DNA of 64,000 nt, taken from Gonocerus acuteangulatus (Eukaryota; Arthropoda; Insecta; Hemiptera; Coreidae). Position 1 is the stretch's first letter. The number at the start of each line of letters is the position of its first letter. The notes beneath the pieces were generated by a model. It was given only the letters and a program-made list of their open reading frames with translations, did no database searches and was not told the origin of the DNA. This document shows, piece after piece, positions 32,840 through 44,698 of the stretch. Location of the stretch: assembly GCA_946811695.1 (NCBI GenBank), contig OX328126.1, positions 84,880,536 through 84,944,535 of the forward strand, given 5' to 3'. The translations under genes and the position numbers were made by a program.

Positions 32840-33244
32840 AACAGAAAACTATATACACCTGGAAATGCATAAAGCATAAAATTATGGCATTTCATATAAT
32901 TATCGAGGACTTCAGAAATGTTTGGTATTATTACGGCTAGGTACTTAAAAATAAAGCGTATTTAAAATATAATTGTTGATATTTCTTAAAATATAATGAG
33001 AAGAGATATTATTAACTTAATTGTTTTCAAATATTAAATTGAGTACTAAATTTGCTATTTTGACATTTCTCATAAACAAACCAGATCTTGGATTAATATT
33101 ACCATAATCCTGATGGTATTATCCTCAAAGCTTGGGAACCCTGTAATCACTCAAGTGGAGCTAATGAGATGTACACATAATACATTAGGAAAACAATGCA
33201 GTATACACAACCCTGAGAACACATACAGAATACATATACATCTT

Positions 33245-34293
33245 AAAAGTCCGTCACGCAGGAGCTGCATAACTAAGCACTTTCCTCAGAATTTGGGTAG
33301 TGTAGACTGATTTCCAGAACAATTTGCTTAAAATATCCTACATAAATAAAATAAAAACATGAATAGTTCTCTTTTAATTTTGTAATGAGTAAATGATAAA
33401 TTATTAATTTGCTTCCAGAGTTATGTTTACACATGGTACCTATTACACTACGTAATAAATACAATAAACCTCATATTATCGTATTTTGATCTAACGCAGG
33501 AACCGGATACAGTCCCTCTAGCGTTCCTTGCGGCGCCTTTGTGGACCTATGTCTGGCTGGCTTTTCTATTGAAATATATTACAAAGTAAACCCCCCTTTC
33601 CGATTGACCGATTCAGCTCATTTTTATAACACTTCTTTCTCATGAGTTACCCACGACGTATACCGCGTTTCGTTACAATACAGCAGAAATTCCGACCAGT
33701 ATGAGTATATTAGAAATTTGGGTCCGGAGTAAACCCCCCCCCCTCCTAATGAACCGATTTAGTTTATTTTTACATCACATATTTACCTGTAGATTACCGC
33801 TACGAAAACCGAGTTTCGCCGAAATATACCAAAACTCACGGCTGGTAGTGGCGAATTGGTATTGTGGGTCTGGAGTAAACCCCCCCCCCCGTCCTAATGA
33901 ACCGATTTAGTTTATTTTTACAACACATATTTACCTGTAGATTACCACTATGAATACCGAGTTTCGTCGAAATATACCTAAAATCACGGCTGGTAGTGGC
34001 GAATTGGTATTGTCGGTCCGGAGTAAACCCCCCCTCCTTATGAACCGATTTAGTTCATTTTTATATCTTACTTTTCTCTCTATATTACCACTACGAATAC
34101 CAAGTTTCGTTGAAATATAACAAATATTACGGCTGAAATGGTCAAATTAGTGTTTTGGGTTCAGGGTAAACCCCCCCTTCCGGTGGACCGATTTCGGTGG
34201 TTAACGAACTCGTTCAATCGTTTGCTAATTGAATGCTATATACCAAGTTCCGTGACGAAAAAACAAAAACTCTGGCCGCTATCGTGTTAACAG

Positions 34294-34368
<75 letters not shown>

Positions 34369-34389
34369 TATATATATATATATATATGC

Positions 34390-34435
<46 letters not shown>

Positions 34436-34554
34436 TTTAACGGGGGTCATTTTCGGTGTCTACTAGGTAGGATCGATAAAGATTCGAAGAAATTTTTCAA
34501 AAATTCCGTCATGAGTCCAACCTCAATAGCTACTTTCCTTCGGAGGAAAGTGCT
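33245..34554 (-). mobile_element. Helentron-like element, family A copy 3
   Basis: Ends match copies 1 and 2 closely: GTCCGTCACGCAGGAGCTGC and ACTTTCCTTCGGAGGAAAGT then GCT. All ~142-bp core modules are present and the (TA)n block (34300-34432) is the longest of the three. It has no insertion, so it is the best reference copy of the family with copy 1. Confidence 0.75.
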
Positions 34555-34575
34555 ATAAGTCGGGAAACCTGCTTG

Positions 34576-35033
34576 TATGTATGAGTCGTTGCGGATATGG
34601 AGGGCGAATTCAACGTCAAATTTTTCTTTCCCCGCCATCCGAATCTATACGCTTCAGAGAATCTAAAGGTATATTTTTCATGTTGAGTTCGGCCTTCTTT
34701 CCCTCACAAAATTCACAGATAATGAAAACAAGCTGGCTGGAAACTGCCATAGGAAGGCGGATACGAAAGGCGAACTCAAAGCTCCATTACCGGTCCGCTG
34801 GAGACTATAAATAAAATTTTCATTTCGTTAAAAGTGAAGTTCACACTAATTCCTAATTTATATAATAAGTTCAAAATATTATATAATTTGAACAATAAGA
34901 CACCCCACAACGAAAAATGTTTTTGAATATAATCTAGTGGAGTTCGCCCTTATGGAAAAAATATTCAAACTCATTTTCCTCAAAACTACATCTTGCTGAG
35001 TTTGCCCTTCGTATCCGCAACTCCTCATATGTA
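34576..35033. mobile_element. 446-bp MITE with 6-bp TSD
   Basis: The body is 34582-35027. Ends TGAGTCGTTGCGGATA and (inverted) TGAGGAGTTGCGGATA extend about 30 bp with mismatches. TATGTA flanks both sides (34576-34581, 35028-35033). An internal GGCGGATACGAAAGGCGAAC repeats part of the end. The superfamily is not evident; a 6-bp TSD is unusual for hAT, mariner or PIF. Confidence 0.6.
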
Positions 35034-35204
35034 AGAATATTTATATAATAATATGTTTTTCCCAAAATCTGCGCTATTTATAAATGCATGTTAAAATTAA
35101 AATAGGTAACGCAGGAGCTGCATAGATAAGCACATTTCTCTCTCTTCTTAAGTGGGTAATGTAACCCGAATTCCTTAATAATATGCTTAAAATAACCTAT
35201 ATAA

Positions 35205-35205
35205 A

Positions 35206-35242
<37 letters not shown>

Positions 35243-35250
35243 TATTTATA
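35205..35250. repeat. T-run framed by inverted 12-mers
   Basis: CTATATAAATAC, about 34 T, then GTATTTATATAG. The same 12-mer is the loop of the larger palindrome at 36237-36365, so both edges of the Jockey fragment carry it. Confidence 0.7.
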
Positions 35251-36248
35251 TAGAATTATGCCGATTAGTAAAGCGACAACTAATCCAACATCGTTCCGAA
35301 TCCTTTAATTCCTACCTTTCATCTCTATAAACCTCCGACAAACCCCTTTGGAATGCTACTCGCAAAATCCTAAAATACCATCCTGTATCTCCCCCCCTTC
35401 GTCGAGAGGACAGCACATGGGCCGCCTCCGACGAAGAGAAATCCGAGTTGTTTGCTAATCATCTCAAAAAAACATTTACTCCTCATCCTCCTCCTAATCC
35501 TGAATCCCATTTACCGGGATTAGATGATTTCCTACAATCCCCACTTCCTCTCTCCCTACCACCAAATGCAGTCAATCCATCTGAAGTTAAATTTCTAATA
35601 TCCCGACTACCTTCCCGGAAATCCCCTGGTTACGACCTCATCACCTCCAGAATCCTTAAACAGCTTCCAACCAAGGCCATTGTATTCCTCACCTACATCT
35701 ACAACTGCATCCTCCGAACAACCCATTATCCCATACTCTGGAAATTCTCAATAGTTGTCCTCTTTCCTAAACCTGGTAAACCTCCCAACAATCCTTCCTC
35801 CTACCGCCCTATCAGTCTTCTTCCAATATTTTCCAAATTATTTGAAAAGATAATATTAAAGCGCCTACTACCTATCCTAAATTCCTTAAATCTCATCCCA
35901 TCTCATCAATTCGGCTTCCGCTCCCAACACTCCACAGTGCAGCAAGGGCTTCGCGTTGTTGATCTCATCTCCTCATCCCTCGAGCGAAAAGAGTATTGCA
36001 CGTCTGCCTTCTTGGACGTTGCCCAGGCATTCGACCGAGTCTGGCATGCAGGCTTACTCTTCAAGCTCAAAACCCACCTTCCTAGCACCCTTTACCTAAT
36101 CCTTCGCTCCTACCTCTCAGACAGGTTTTTCCAAGTCCGGCATGGAACAGCCTACTCAGATTATTTCCCTGTGGAAGCGGGAGTTCCTCAGGGTAGTGTC
36201 CTCGGTCCCATCCTTTATACCCTATATACTATATATATTAGAAGTTGA
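35250..36248 (+). pseudogene. Jockey-like LINE ORF2, reverse transcriptase N-terminal two-thirds
   Basis: The open frame 35448-36248 (266 codons) holds RT motifs in order: SPGYD (59-63), FPKPGKPP (106-113), SYRPISLLPIFSKLFEKI (118-135), HQFGFRSQHST (153-163), FLDVAQAFDRVWH with a catalytic Asp (188-200), and GVPQGSVLGPIL (245-256). It then breaks before the YADD box, so the second catalytic Asp pair is missing. Upstream, 35250-35447 continues the ORF in other frames (linker before RT). No endonuclease domain is present. The 3' break coincides with a long palindrome. Confidence 0.85.
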
Positions 36249-36365
36249 AGTTTGGTCATTACTAACATAAAATAGCTGAATTATTTTTTTTTTCTATATA
36301 AATACAAAAAAAAAAATAATAATTCAGCTATTTTATGTTAGTAATGAGCAAACTTCAACTTCTAA
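36237..36365. repeat. long near-perfect palindrome
   Basis: Arms 36237-36285 and 36317-36365 are complementary at 48 of 49 positions (TAGAAGTTGAAGTTTG...). The central T-run and A-run extend the pairing, leaving CTATATAAATAC as the loop. Confidence 0.9.
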
Positions 36366-36490
36366 TGAACCAATCTGTTTTGTGGATTTTTCCCCTTATC
36401 AGGAGGCATTTAATAGAGTTGAAGGAATGTTTCAAAAATCCTTTTATGAGTGCAACCTCAATAGCTACATTTTTTTTTTAGAAAGTGCTA

Positions 36491-37373
36491 AGAAGTTAAT
36501 ATGACATACTCACGGTATTACGCCCCCAGTTGCTTGTTCTATTGGGATTAATGTATTAAACTTCGCACCATTAAACAGCGATGGAAATAATACCTATTTA
36601 GTTAAAGAGGCAGGTAAAATAATACCTGTACCATATTCACAACCGAAAGGGTTAACGTGCTATTCAGAAATAACTATATTTACCATATTTTATTAAATAT
36701 ATATTTTATCCTCCCCCCCCCCAAAAAAAAACGAAAAGAGGAAGTAAATAAATGACACATTTAGGTCTGAGGAATTGATCTTACCAAGGTATTTTTAAAT
36801 TATATTTAGCACAAAACCCAGTCTTGGATGTTCTCAGTTTCCGAAACAATACTGTAAAAGTTTCCGCTTTTTTTAATAAAGTCGAAAATATTTTGATTAG
36901 AATTTCATTACTCTCCGAGCCTCTGAAAGGAAAATCCTGTTTAATATTGCTTTGTTTGCACTTTACAATATAAAAACACAATAAATTCCATTTCATTTAA
37001 TTTACTTTAATAATGAGTTTTGAGCAGATTGTTTATTCCATTTTATTTTAAAGTTAATACTTGATAATAAAGACCCAGCATTCCTGAAAATCTGAAGTAC
37101 TTGCCAAACTCTTCATATGTATATACCAGAGCTTTGAAATTCTTAATTACAAGAGTGAACTCAAATCCTTTTTCCTTTCACAAACAACTTTATATTCATG
37201 CATATTCAGGCTCTTCCCGGGAGAATTCCCTACATCAGTTTACTCAGTTCTTGATATTTTACTCATTCGTTCCAGAATAAAGTAATATTTCTCAGAATAA
37301 AATCTCAGAGGACTTAATATCACATTTTATAATTTAATTTATTCTAATCCGAATTATAAACTTCTACTACTTT
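36491..37373. other. unassigned AT-rich sequence
   Basis: A C-run next to an A-run at 36711-36730 is the only landmark. No gene could be supported. Confidence 0.4.
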
Positions 37374-38741
37374 TATCGCGGTTCCTCCCTCCTTCCAAAG
37401 GGAGGAAAACCCGATGCCGAATTTCATTTTTCAGATTCCATAATAAATATTTATAGTTTGTTTTATTTATATTTGTTTTATAGGTTTCCTAACTTAGGAA
37501 AACGAATGAAACCACTTTCAAAGCGATATCTGTAACAGTTTACGAGAAACTTTGAAACACCTACTTTTCCAAACTAATTTTCAGTTTGGGTATTCAGAAA
37601 CGATTATTTCAATTGAAACTTGTTCCAGGCTTTTAAACTGAAAAACCTACTTGCAAACAGTGTAACTTACCTCTAACAGTTAAACACATATTGACAGAAT
37701 GTAGAAGACATGATTACTTACAAATACCGCACGACATGACTGAACTTTTGAAAGAGGGTAGCCAATCGATAACCACTATTTTTCAACATCTAGAAAACAC
37801 ACAGCTATACAACAAGATTTAATTTTAGACTCTAAAGCTACTTCTGATATCTGGTAGCATTGGAGAAAAGATAATTTTCATTATAATTATTTGTTAATTT
37901 AAATTAATTTTATTTAAACTATGAGTTACACATAGTGTATATGAAGCAATGTATATGCATGTGTTGTATGATTACATCTCTAATATATAAAGTAATGTTT
38001 TAATATATATAATAGTGTACATACTTATAACTGCTATGTTAATTTGTAAAATACTTTTATTGTAAATTAATGTTTTTACTCAATATGAAATAAAAAAAGA
38101 AATCCAGGCTTTTGATATTCCTCTAATCTAAGATAGATAAATGTTGGTTCCGTTTGGGGATAAGGAAGTACTACAAATAAAATATTTCATTAACAGGTAT
38201 AAAATGTTTTGGGATTTTCTAAAATATCTCGAAAACGATTGGGAAAGTGTGTTAAGTGGAAGGTGACCATTCGAAAGCTGACTACATTTTCAAAAAAGGT
38301 AGTGGTGCAATTTTCGATTGGGCGATGTCAACCGAAAAAATAACTATTTGAAACTTCACAATGTTAATTTTGCTCTTTTGAACAGGTTTTTGGCACTGTT
38401 TATCTAACGTTTTAATTTTTATTTTTTTTATTTTTTTTTTATTCCATTTACTAATAAAATTAGTATTTTAATAAAATAAGGTATACAAATGAGAAATGTA
38501 TTGGTTATAGTTTTTTCCCCATAGAGAACGTTGAGAAGGAGAGGGGGAATCATTTCCGCTTAGAATAATATCAGTTTCCTGTTGTGGTACCTTAAGTCTT
38601 CCTTCTGTATCAGATGTCATTTTATATGTTTCACGAAAGATCAAACCCTACCAATAACAGCTTCTACTCATTTGATAATGACACTAGGAACATGAACGGA
38701 ACCGCGCTAAGATGACGCAGTTCCTGCGAGTCGGACTTTGT
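37374..38741 (+). mobile_element. Helentron-like element, family B copy 3
   Basis: The 5' end ATCGCGGTTCCTCCCTCCTT forms a hairpin with GGGAGGAA. The 3' end is GGAACCGCGCTAAGATGACG, a CGCAG-TTC-CTGCG stem-loop and AGTCGGACTTTG. The core matches copy 2. A LINE insertion (37635-38102) interrupts it with an 11-bp TSD. Confidence 0.7.
37635..38102 (+). pseudogene. RNase H LINE 3' end insertion (468 bp)
   Basis: Perfect TSD TCCAGGCTTTT flanks it (37624-37634, 38103-38113). The frame gives EKPTCKQCNLPLTVKHILTE, a full CX2CX7HX4C knuckle. It continues DMTELLKEGSQSITTIFQHL and ends ENTQLYNKI with a stop near 37822. About 280 bp of 3' UTR follow, ending in GAAATAAAAAAAG. This defines the real 3' end of the family. 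It is severely 5'-truncated, as typical of target-primed reverse transcription. Confidence 0.85.
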
Positions 38742-38945
38742 TTTATTTTCTCGCAGCACCAAATCGCCAGATTGAAGAGTGACATACTTAATAACTTCAT
38801 GTTGAAAGAAATGGTTATTGCAATGTCACTGAACTTGGGAAAAGTATGATCGGCTTTGTCGACGGCTAGTCTTGTCTCAAATGAGTGACTGGGGAATACA
38901 AGAAAATATCTTGAAATATATTCTCCAATATCTATCAAACGTTTC

Positions 38946-39140
38946 AGGCTCGAGGTAGGTAGAATTCTACCCGCTGAATTCCTTCATAAAAACGGAGTGC
39001 CTCAAGGAGGCGTCCTGAGCACTACTCTATTTAATATAGCCATTGATTCCTTTGGATGCTTTATCCCACTGTACTTAATGTCAGGATGCCGATGACATCC
39101 TTCTATATTACTCCTCTTAAAGCTTCGAGACTGCTGTATT
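38946..39140 (+). pseudogene. LINE reverse transcriptase fragment
   Basis: FLHKNGVPQGGVLSTTLFNI is the RT motif around GxPQGxxLSPxLF. About 60 bp on, GATGCCGATGACATCC gives a frameshifted ADD box followed by LLYYSS-like codons. It resembles the copy at 60702. Both sides are truncated. Confidence 0.7.
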
Positions 39141-39142
39141 CA

Positions 39143-40335
39143 CGACGCACAGTGGTGCCAAACGCCTGATTTTGGGTATCATTTTTAAGGTATTTTATAG
39201 TGCCAAGCCAAATGAGACCCCTACCAATTCGATAGAATAATTATTTTGGAAGATAGACGGGTTTTATATTACGAAAACCGTGAAAAACAGCAAGTATTCA
39301 GTTTAAAAAAGTCATATTTTACTCAATCGTAGAGATATCGTCGATACAAAAGCAAACTAACGAATACGAAAAAATGCATCTTTCATTGTCCATCTTTACT
39401 AATTACTGCTGGACTTATGTGCGGCAAATTCTTGAATCTGATTTCACTCTATTAAAGGGAAAGTATTCCACTATCAAAAGGTCAAATCTGCCGAATATTT
39501 GACCGTCCAAAAAAAAGTTATGAATGAATACTTTTCCGCTCTGAAAAGTGGTGATGTTCATATTCGTTAGTTTGCTTTTGTCTCGACGATATGTATCCTT
39601 CCAAATGTATTTTAGAGTCCTGAGTTGAATAAATTAACAAACAATGTAATACAGTTAATTGGTCTCGACGTATTCCTCTTTATTACAATTTTTGCTTATA
39701 ACGAATAAATGTTGACATTTTTACACGAGATTTTAGGTAGATATCGTTGTTAATGTTTAGTTAATTCCTATCACAAATTTTTCAATAACTCTCTGCAGAA
39801 AAAAATAATGGTCAAATCGTATTTGGCAAAATAATCCCATCAATAATTAACACCTTCATTTTATTAGGCTGTGCACACATACGGCCTAGTAAGGCGACGA
39901 AATTTATAGGAAAGTAACTTCAAAACATGCACTTTTAGGTAAAACTATGCGGAGAGGATAGCTAAGTTTCATTATATATAACTTCAGGACCTAAATGCAC
40001 CAAGTTCATGGTACATTTAGGTAAGAAAGAAAATTCTTTTAAAAGCTACATGCACTCATGAGACTTCCTGGGTAATATCAATTTTTCAGGAATAATATAA
40101 GTGGTATATTGGTAAAATATTGTTTTACTTTTCACTAAGAACTGTGAGGTTTTTATTCAATAAGGAAACGGTCAACATAAAGGTGTTTTGTGATCACACA
40201 TATTAATAAAATGAAAAAAAGCAATATTACAGCAGTATTCTACAACTAAGTAGGTATAAAAAAAATGTTAGTTCAAACAATATTGAACAACTTCTGTTTT
40301 GGAGGTTTTTTCCCTCTCAGCACCACTGTGCGATG
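39143..40335. mobile_element. inverted-repeat element with CACAGTGGTGC ends
   Basis: Body 39148-40330. The left end is CACAGTGGTGCCA; the right, inverted, is CACAGTGGTGCTG. Flanks CGACG and CGATG could be a 5-bp GC-rich TSD with one mismatch. CAC-initial ends with a 5-bp TSD recall Transib; other CAC-ended superfamilies are possible. The interior is AT-rich with no transposase frame. Confidence 0.45.
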
Positions 40336-40861
40336 TCCGCCCGACGTTGCCGAAAAAGCATCTTCCGTTTTTTCCTGCAGTGATTATTCTCGCTTGTAAT
40401 TATGTAGCTGAAGAAGGCTCCGAAACAGCATGCTGAAACGTTCGCAAGATTCATTTGAAACTCAGATGTTTTCTCTTTGCCGAATACCGACCATCCCTGC
40501 TTATCACCTCAATAGCTAACGATATTCATCTCAATATTTAATTATTCTAACTAATTAATATTTGTTAAGTGGTAGTATATTTGAAAATTACACAGTCCAT
40601 TTTATGATAACTCGCAACTAAGATCACATAAAATATGTCAAATTTCTCAATTATATCTGAAAAACGTTGGAGTAGAAATTAATTATAAAAGTTTCTACCC
40701 TCCTTTAAATCCTACTTAGTTGATATAGTTTCAAACACAAGCTTTTGTTTGTATAAATTAAATAGGTAAACATCCATAACGGAATAGAGGGAAAAGGAAG
40801 AGTTACGATGACTAAAAGGGAGAGATCGAACAAAAGAAGTAGAGAGAATACGTGAGTGTGT
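40336..40861. other. unassigned sequence
   Basis: AGCTGAAGAAGGCTCCGAAA at 40409-40430 resembles Penelope-type terminal motifs but does not fold as a hammerhead. Nothing else could be supported. Confidence 0.35.
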
Positions 40862-40909
40862 GTGTGTGAGAAAGAGAGATAGATAGAGAGAGAGAGAGAG
40901 ATAGAGAGA

Positions 40910-40979
<70 letters not shown>

Positions 40980-41018
40980 GAGAGAGAGAGAGAGTGAGAG
41001 AGAGAGAGAGAGAGAGAC
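40862..41018. repeat. (AG)n microsatellite
   Basis: A long purine tract of AG with TG and AT interruptions. Ser/Leu-rich frames on the opposite strand are artefacts. Confidence 0.95.
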
Positions 41019-41224
41019 CCCGAGTGCCTGAGTTTTATAGGAGCCATATTCTCAAGTCAGGGCTGTATAAAGCCCCCGCATCCCCATACCAGATTCTCGG
41101 CTATTATAGTCTGCTCTTCTATTCACTAACAAAGCCAGATTCCTTTCTTATTCAAGCTATAAATAAAAATATCCCTCAGATCAGATTTAAAGACTAAATC
41201 AGGATTTGTTTGATTTTGTAAATG

Positions 41225-41400
41225 AATGAATTTAGGCTTTTTGACCTTCAAACAGTGATTCCTAGATGACTTTGACCTAGCCTATGAGACCCCCGGATCA
41301 AGACCTACTTGTATGCCAACTTTGGTCAAAATCGGTATAGTTTGTATAAGGAACAAACAGACAGACAAACAGTTGAATTTTAAACATATAGATATATGTA
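41225..41400 (+). repeat. interspersed repeat family D fragment
   Basis: CCCGGATCAAGACCTACTTG, CCAACTTTGGTCAAAATCGG and AAGGAACAAACAGACAGAC match the family-D copies near 43490 and 54320. No ORF. Confidence 0.55.
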
Positions 41401-42258
41401 CATCAAATTTGAACCTGGGTCAAATTTTAGGAAATTGGGTCAGACATTCTGCTGGTCAGAACAAAAAAAATTTATGGATTTTTAAATTTAAAATTGATTT
41501 TTTGAAAATTTATTTAGCCTTTTCAAATTTTTCTCTGTAGTGAGACATTGGTCAACAAAGTTGAGAAAAACAGTTTTGCTTCTTTCCTTTGCTTTAGAAA
41601 AGCAGTCGTTTTGTCCTAGAGGATGCGATATATTTTGTTTAAGAGGCTTTTTGTTTGGGTATTTTCCCTCATAAAAAGATATCCCAAGAGGCAAACACGA
41701 CTGCTTGTGTCTACGACGCAACAAAGAATTTAGGTCCTTAAATTCCTTAGAAAAAATGTTTTTCCCAAATTTGTTGATAAATGTGTCAACGAACTCACTT
41801 TCCCGCCCCACTACTCAGAAAAATTAGAAATTGCCAAAATCAATGAAATCAAAAAAACGTTTATGATGCTTAAGGACTTTTTAATTAGCTACACTGTGTT
41901 AATCCTAGCCTGAAGTCCAAGCTATTGGTTCCTGTCGTCGAAACGAAGCGAAACGGCTGCTTTAATCGAGTTTAATTACACAAGATGCAAGAGATAAATG
42001 AGACAGGTGGTTGAATGCTACCCTCCTAGTAAGTTCATACATCAAGTCCCCCGGAGGATGGTAAGCAGCAAAGCTCTCTAAGTAGTTAATTAAGTCCTGG
42101 TCTTGTCTCCCCTGCGTTGACACAGGCCTCTGCGTTGATTTACTTCGAGGATGTGTATAAATCCCATTAATAAGGCTGAGGAGTTAACATTAGGCTGTTT
42201 CGATTAGGAGCAAAGACATGGCTACAAGCTTCATGGCTTACAGTTCTCATATCCTTCT
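41401..42258. other. unassigned sequence
   Basis: A 107-codon open stretch lies on the minus strand (41488-41811), but it starts at GTG and shows no recognisable domain, so it is not called as a gene. Confidence 0.3.
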
Positions 42259-43033
42259 AATTCTGAAAGCGGAGTGGGCGCAGCAGCTGTTTTAGGAGAG
42301 AATATATTTCATATCAGCCTGCCATTAGACACAAGCATATATACAGCAGAGCTGCACGGCATACTTTTGGGCCTATCCAACGTACGGACTACAATACCAC
42401 ATATAATACTATGTACAGATTCATTAAGTTGTTTACTCTCCCTATGTAACATCTACAACACCAACCCAATCATCATCAAAATTGAACAAGAACTACTGAG
42501 ACTAAAGGACCAACACACAATGGAAACAATGTTATGGGTTCCTGGTCATGAGAACATCGGACAGTCTACATTAGCGGACGAACATGCAAAACTTGCTACT
42601 AGAAGCCAACCGAACGACCAGCACTTACTTACAGTTCAAGACCTACAAATAACAATAACAGAAGCTATCCTGAATAGGTGGCATGCAACGTGGTATACCA
42701 CTCAAGATAACCACCTAAGGGAAATAAAGAACAATATACGACCATTTACGTCAAGCGAACAGAGAACAAGACGTGATGAAGTTGTACTAACAAGACTGAG
42801 AATTGGACATACACGCCTCACTCACTCACAACTATTTACTAAACAAGACAAGCCAAGGTGCGAAGCATGCAACGTTCCTTTAACAGTGAAACACCTACGT
42901 ACTAACAGACTGCGTGAAAAGAAACAAACTACAGGCACCTCATGACCTTAGCGAGCTGTTATCAAATAAGAGCCCATATATTTATACCATACTGACATAC
43001 TTGAAGACCTCGAATACATACAACGAAATATAG
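42259..43033 (+). pseudogene. RNase H LINE C-terminal region, near-complete RNase H
   Basis: Numbered from the frame starting at 42274: SGVGAAAV begins just upstream, IYTAELHG holds the catalytic Glu (26), CTDSLS the second Asp (49), WVPGH (88-92) precedes ADEHAK with the late Asp (102). Then follow HLREIKNNI, RRDEVVLTRLRIGHTRLTH (166-184) and a knuckle CEACNVPLTVKH (196-207). A frameshift just after the His truncates this frame at 42945. In the next frame the usual ending resumes (LQAPHDLSELL ... LKTSNTYNEI, stop at 43031-43033). The first Asp (DGS) is lost. The RT is absent. Confidence 0.8.
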
Positions 43034-43241
43034 TTGTATTACAAGTAACGCACAATTAAAATCAAAGTCAAAATTTCTGATCTCAAAATACTTTTAGAGC
43101 AATTTGTCTATATTTTTGTGTCTTTGTTTTCTTTAGGTTAGATCCTACTTATTATTTTATAAATTGTTATTATGATTTCAATTATACCATTATTTTATTA
43201 CTTATTATTTGCTACTTATTGTGTTTTGTATAAATATATAA

Positions 43242-43298
<57 letters not shown>

Positions 43299-43489
43299 AT
43301 ATGAACAAACCATGTTAATCATGAATGTAAATTTGAAAGTATTTCCTTATTATTTTTATTTATAAATAAATAATTGCAATGGTTTAAATGTGGATAAATG
43401 GATACCCACTTTTCGCTTAAGGAGTGTTCGGTTCGTTTCAGTCTTTTTTACCTAATCACACCAAATATACATATATTTTTCTATGTACA
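43034..43489. other. LINE 3' flank, (TA)n and AT-rich spacer
   Basis: Probably 3' UTR of the preceding LINE, then (TA)n at 43251-43292. Nothing else was recognised. Confidence 0.4.
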
Positions 43490-43660
43490 AGCTGTACATT
43501 AGAAACCAAAGAAGTAATATTAAAATCTAATAACGCAGATCTGTAACTGTTCGGGTTCACAGTTTCGAACCCGTGACCTCCGAACTGAGAGTCCTAAATG
43601 ATTTTAACTTACCCTACGACACTCCCCGGATCAAGACCTCAAGAAACTCATTTCCGAGAA
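43490..43660 (+). repeat. interspersed repeat family D fragment
   Basis: GTAATATTAAAATCTAATAA, TTCGAACCCGTGA and CCCCGGATCAAGACCTC match the copy at 54320-54890. It lacks the insertion carried by that copy. Confidence 0.55.
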
Positions 43661-44698
43661 AAACGAGAAAAAAAAAACAATCATATGTCAGTCTTTCATT
43701 ATAAGGTCTATATAAAAATCAATAAAAGTTTATGTTTTATCCCCAACCCCTCTATACCCTGTACTCTTATTTGAACAACAATCACCAACACTATTGTCAT
43801 TAGAAACCTTATCAAAGAACTTTATAAAAGAAGTGTCATTTTGGTTATTAAAGGAAAACATTGCAAGGAATTAAGTAATACCAGTCATATGGTAATAGAT
43901 GTTTTTCTGTCTATTTACCAGATAGCGCAGTTGCTTAACCTAAATTGTTTTAGAATATATAACAATTATACAAACCTGATTATCTTGTTGGCTTTCTTCA
44001 TGATTTACAAGTCCTCTTGATTTGTGCTTGTGAATAAGAAACATTTTACACATTTGTGTGTTCATAAATACACTTTTCCCCCCTAACATTAGCGTATGTT
44101 AAGCAATTTCTTAGTTTCGGCTCTCGCCTTTATGAATTCTTCCCTAATAGCGGTATATATAGTACTTCAAGATATAATCTAGCGGGAAGGTCCGGAGCGC
44201 CCCAGTGTCACGATTGAATTGCTAAAACCAAAAACCATTGAATAGTGTAAACTTATATATTAGAAACCTCTAACCACAATAAAAACAAACCTTGAAAACC
44301 AATGTCTACACGGAGGGCGTGGCTTTGACCTTCATTTTTGTTTTTAGTAATTTCTCCGAACAGTTTTCTATTAACGCTAAGTAAGGTGGGCATTTTTTAG
44401 TATATATTTTATTATATTTTATCTTCTAGTGTTGTCATTCGTGAATTGGATTCAAGTTTCCACTGGATATTCTAGTTTACATACTGACAGAAATAGCTAG
44501 ACATTTATGTCATGGATATGTATACGAAAGTTCTGGATTTGTTCAAATTTGCGATAAATTGACGGACCGTCATAGATCATGGCTCAAATAATCAGTGTTT
44601 ACATCTGTGGGTATAGAAGTGTCGACACTTATAGCTTCTGATAGAAATATATATCTCAGACATTAATTGTCCGCAGTTTACATTTGTCATAATTTCTG
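43661..44698. other. unassigned AT-rich sequence
   Basis: No gene, terminal repeat or tandem unit was supported. Confidence 0.4.

Larger units (their letters stand above)
35103..36490 (-). mobile_element. family A copy 4, split by a Jockey insertion
   Basis: The left piece (35103-35211) has TAACGCAGGAGCTGCAT and AAGCACATTTCTC; the right piece (36366-36490) has TAATGAACCAATCTG and the end GAAAGTGCTAA. Between them lie a Jockey fragment and palindromic sequence. Both ends are more diverged than in copies 1-3. Confidence 0.55.

Noticed and set aside
40409..40450. Third hammerhead-like motif (CTGAAGAAGGCTCCGAAAC)
   Set aside because: A CTGANGA-like and two GAAAC strings occur, but no stem II of more than two pairs and no matching stem I could be drawn.
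40712..41047. Ser/Leu-rich secreted protein frame
   Set aside because: It is the complement of an (AG)n microsatellite.
41488..41811. 107-codon minus-strand frame as a gene
   Set aside because: It opens with GTG just after an in-frame stop, no domain was recognised, and no neighbouring exon is evident. It might deserve a database search.
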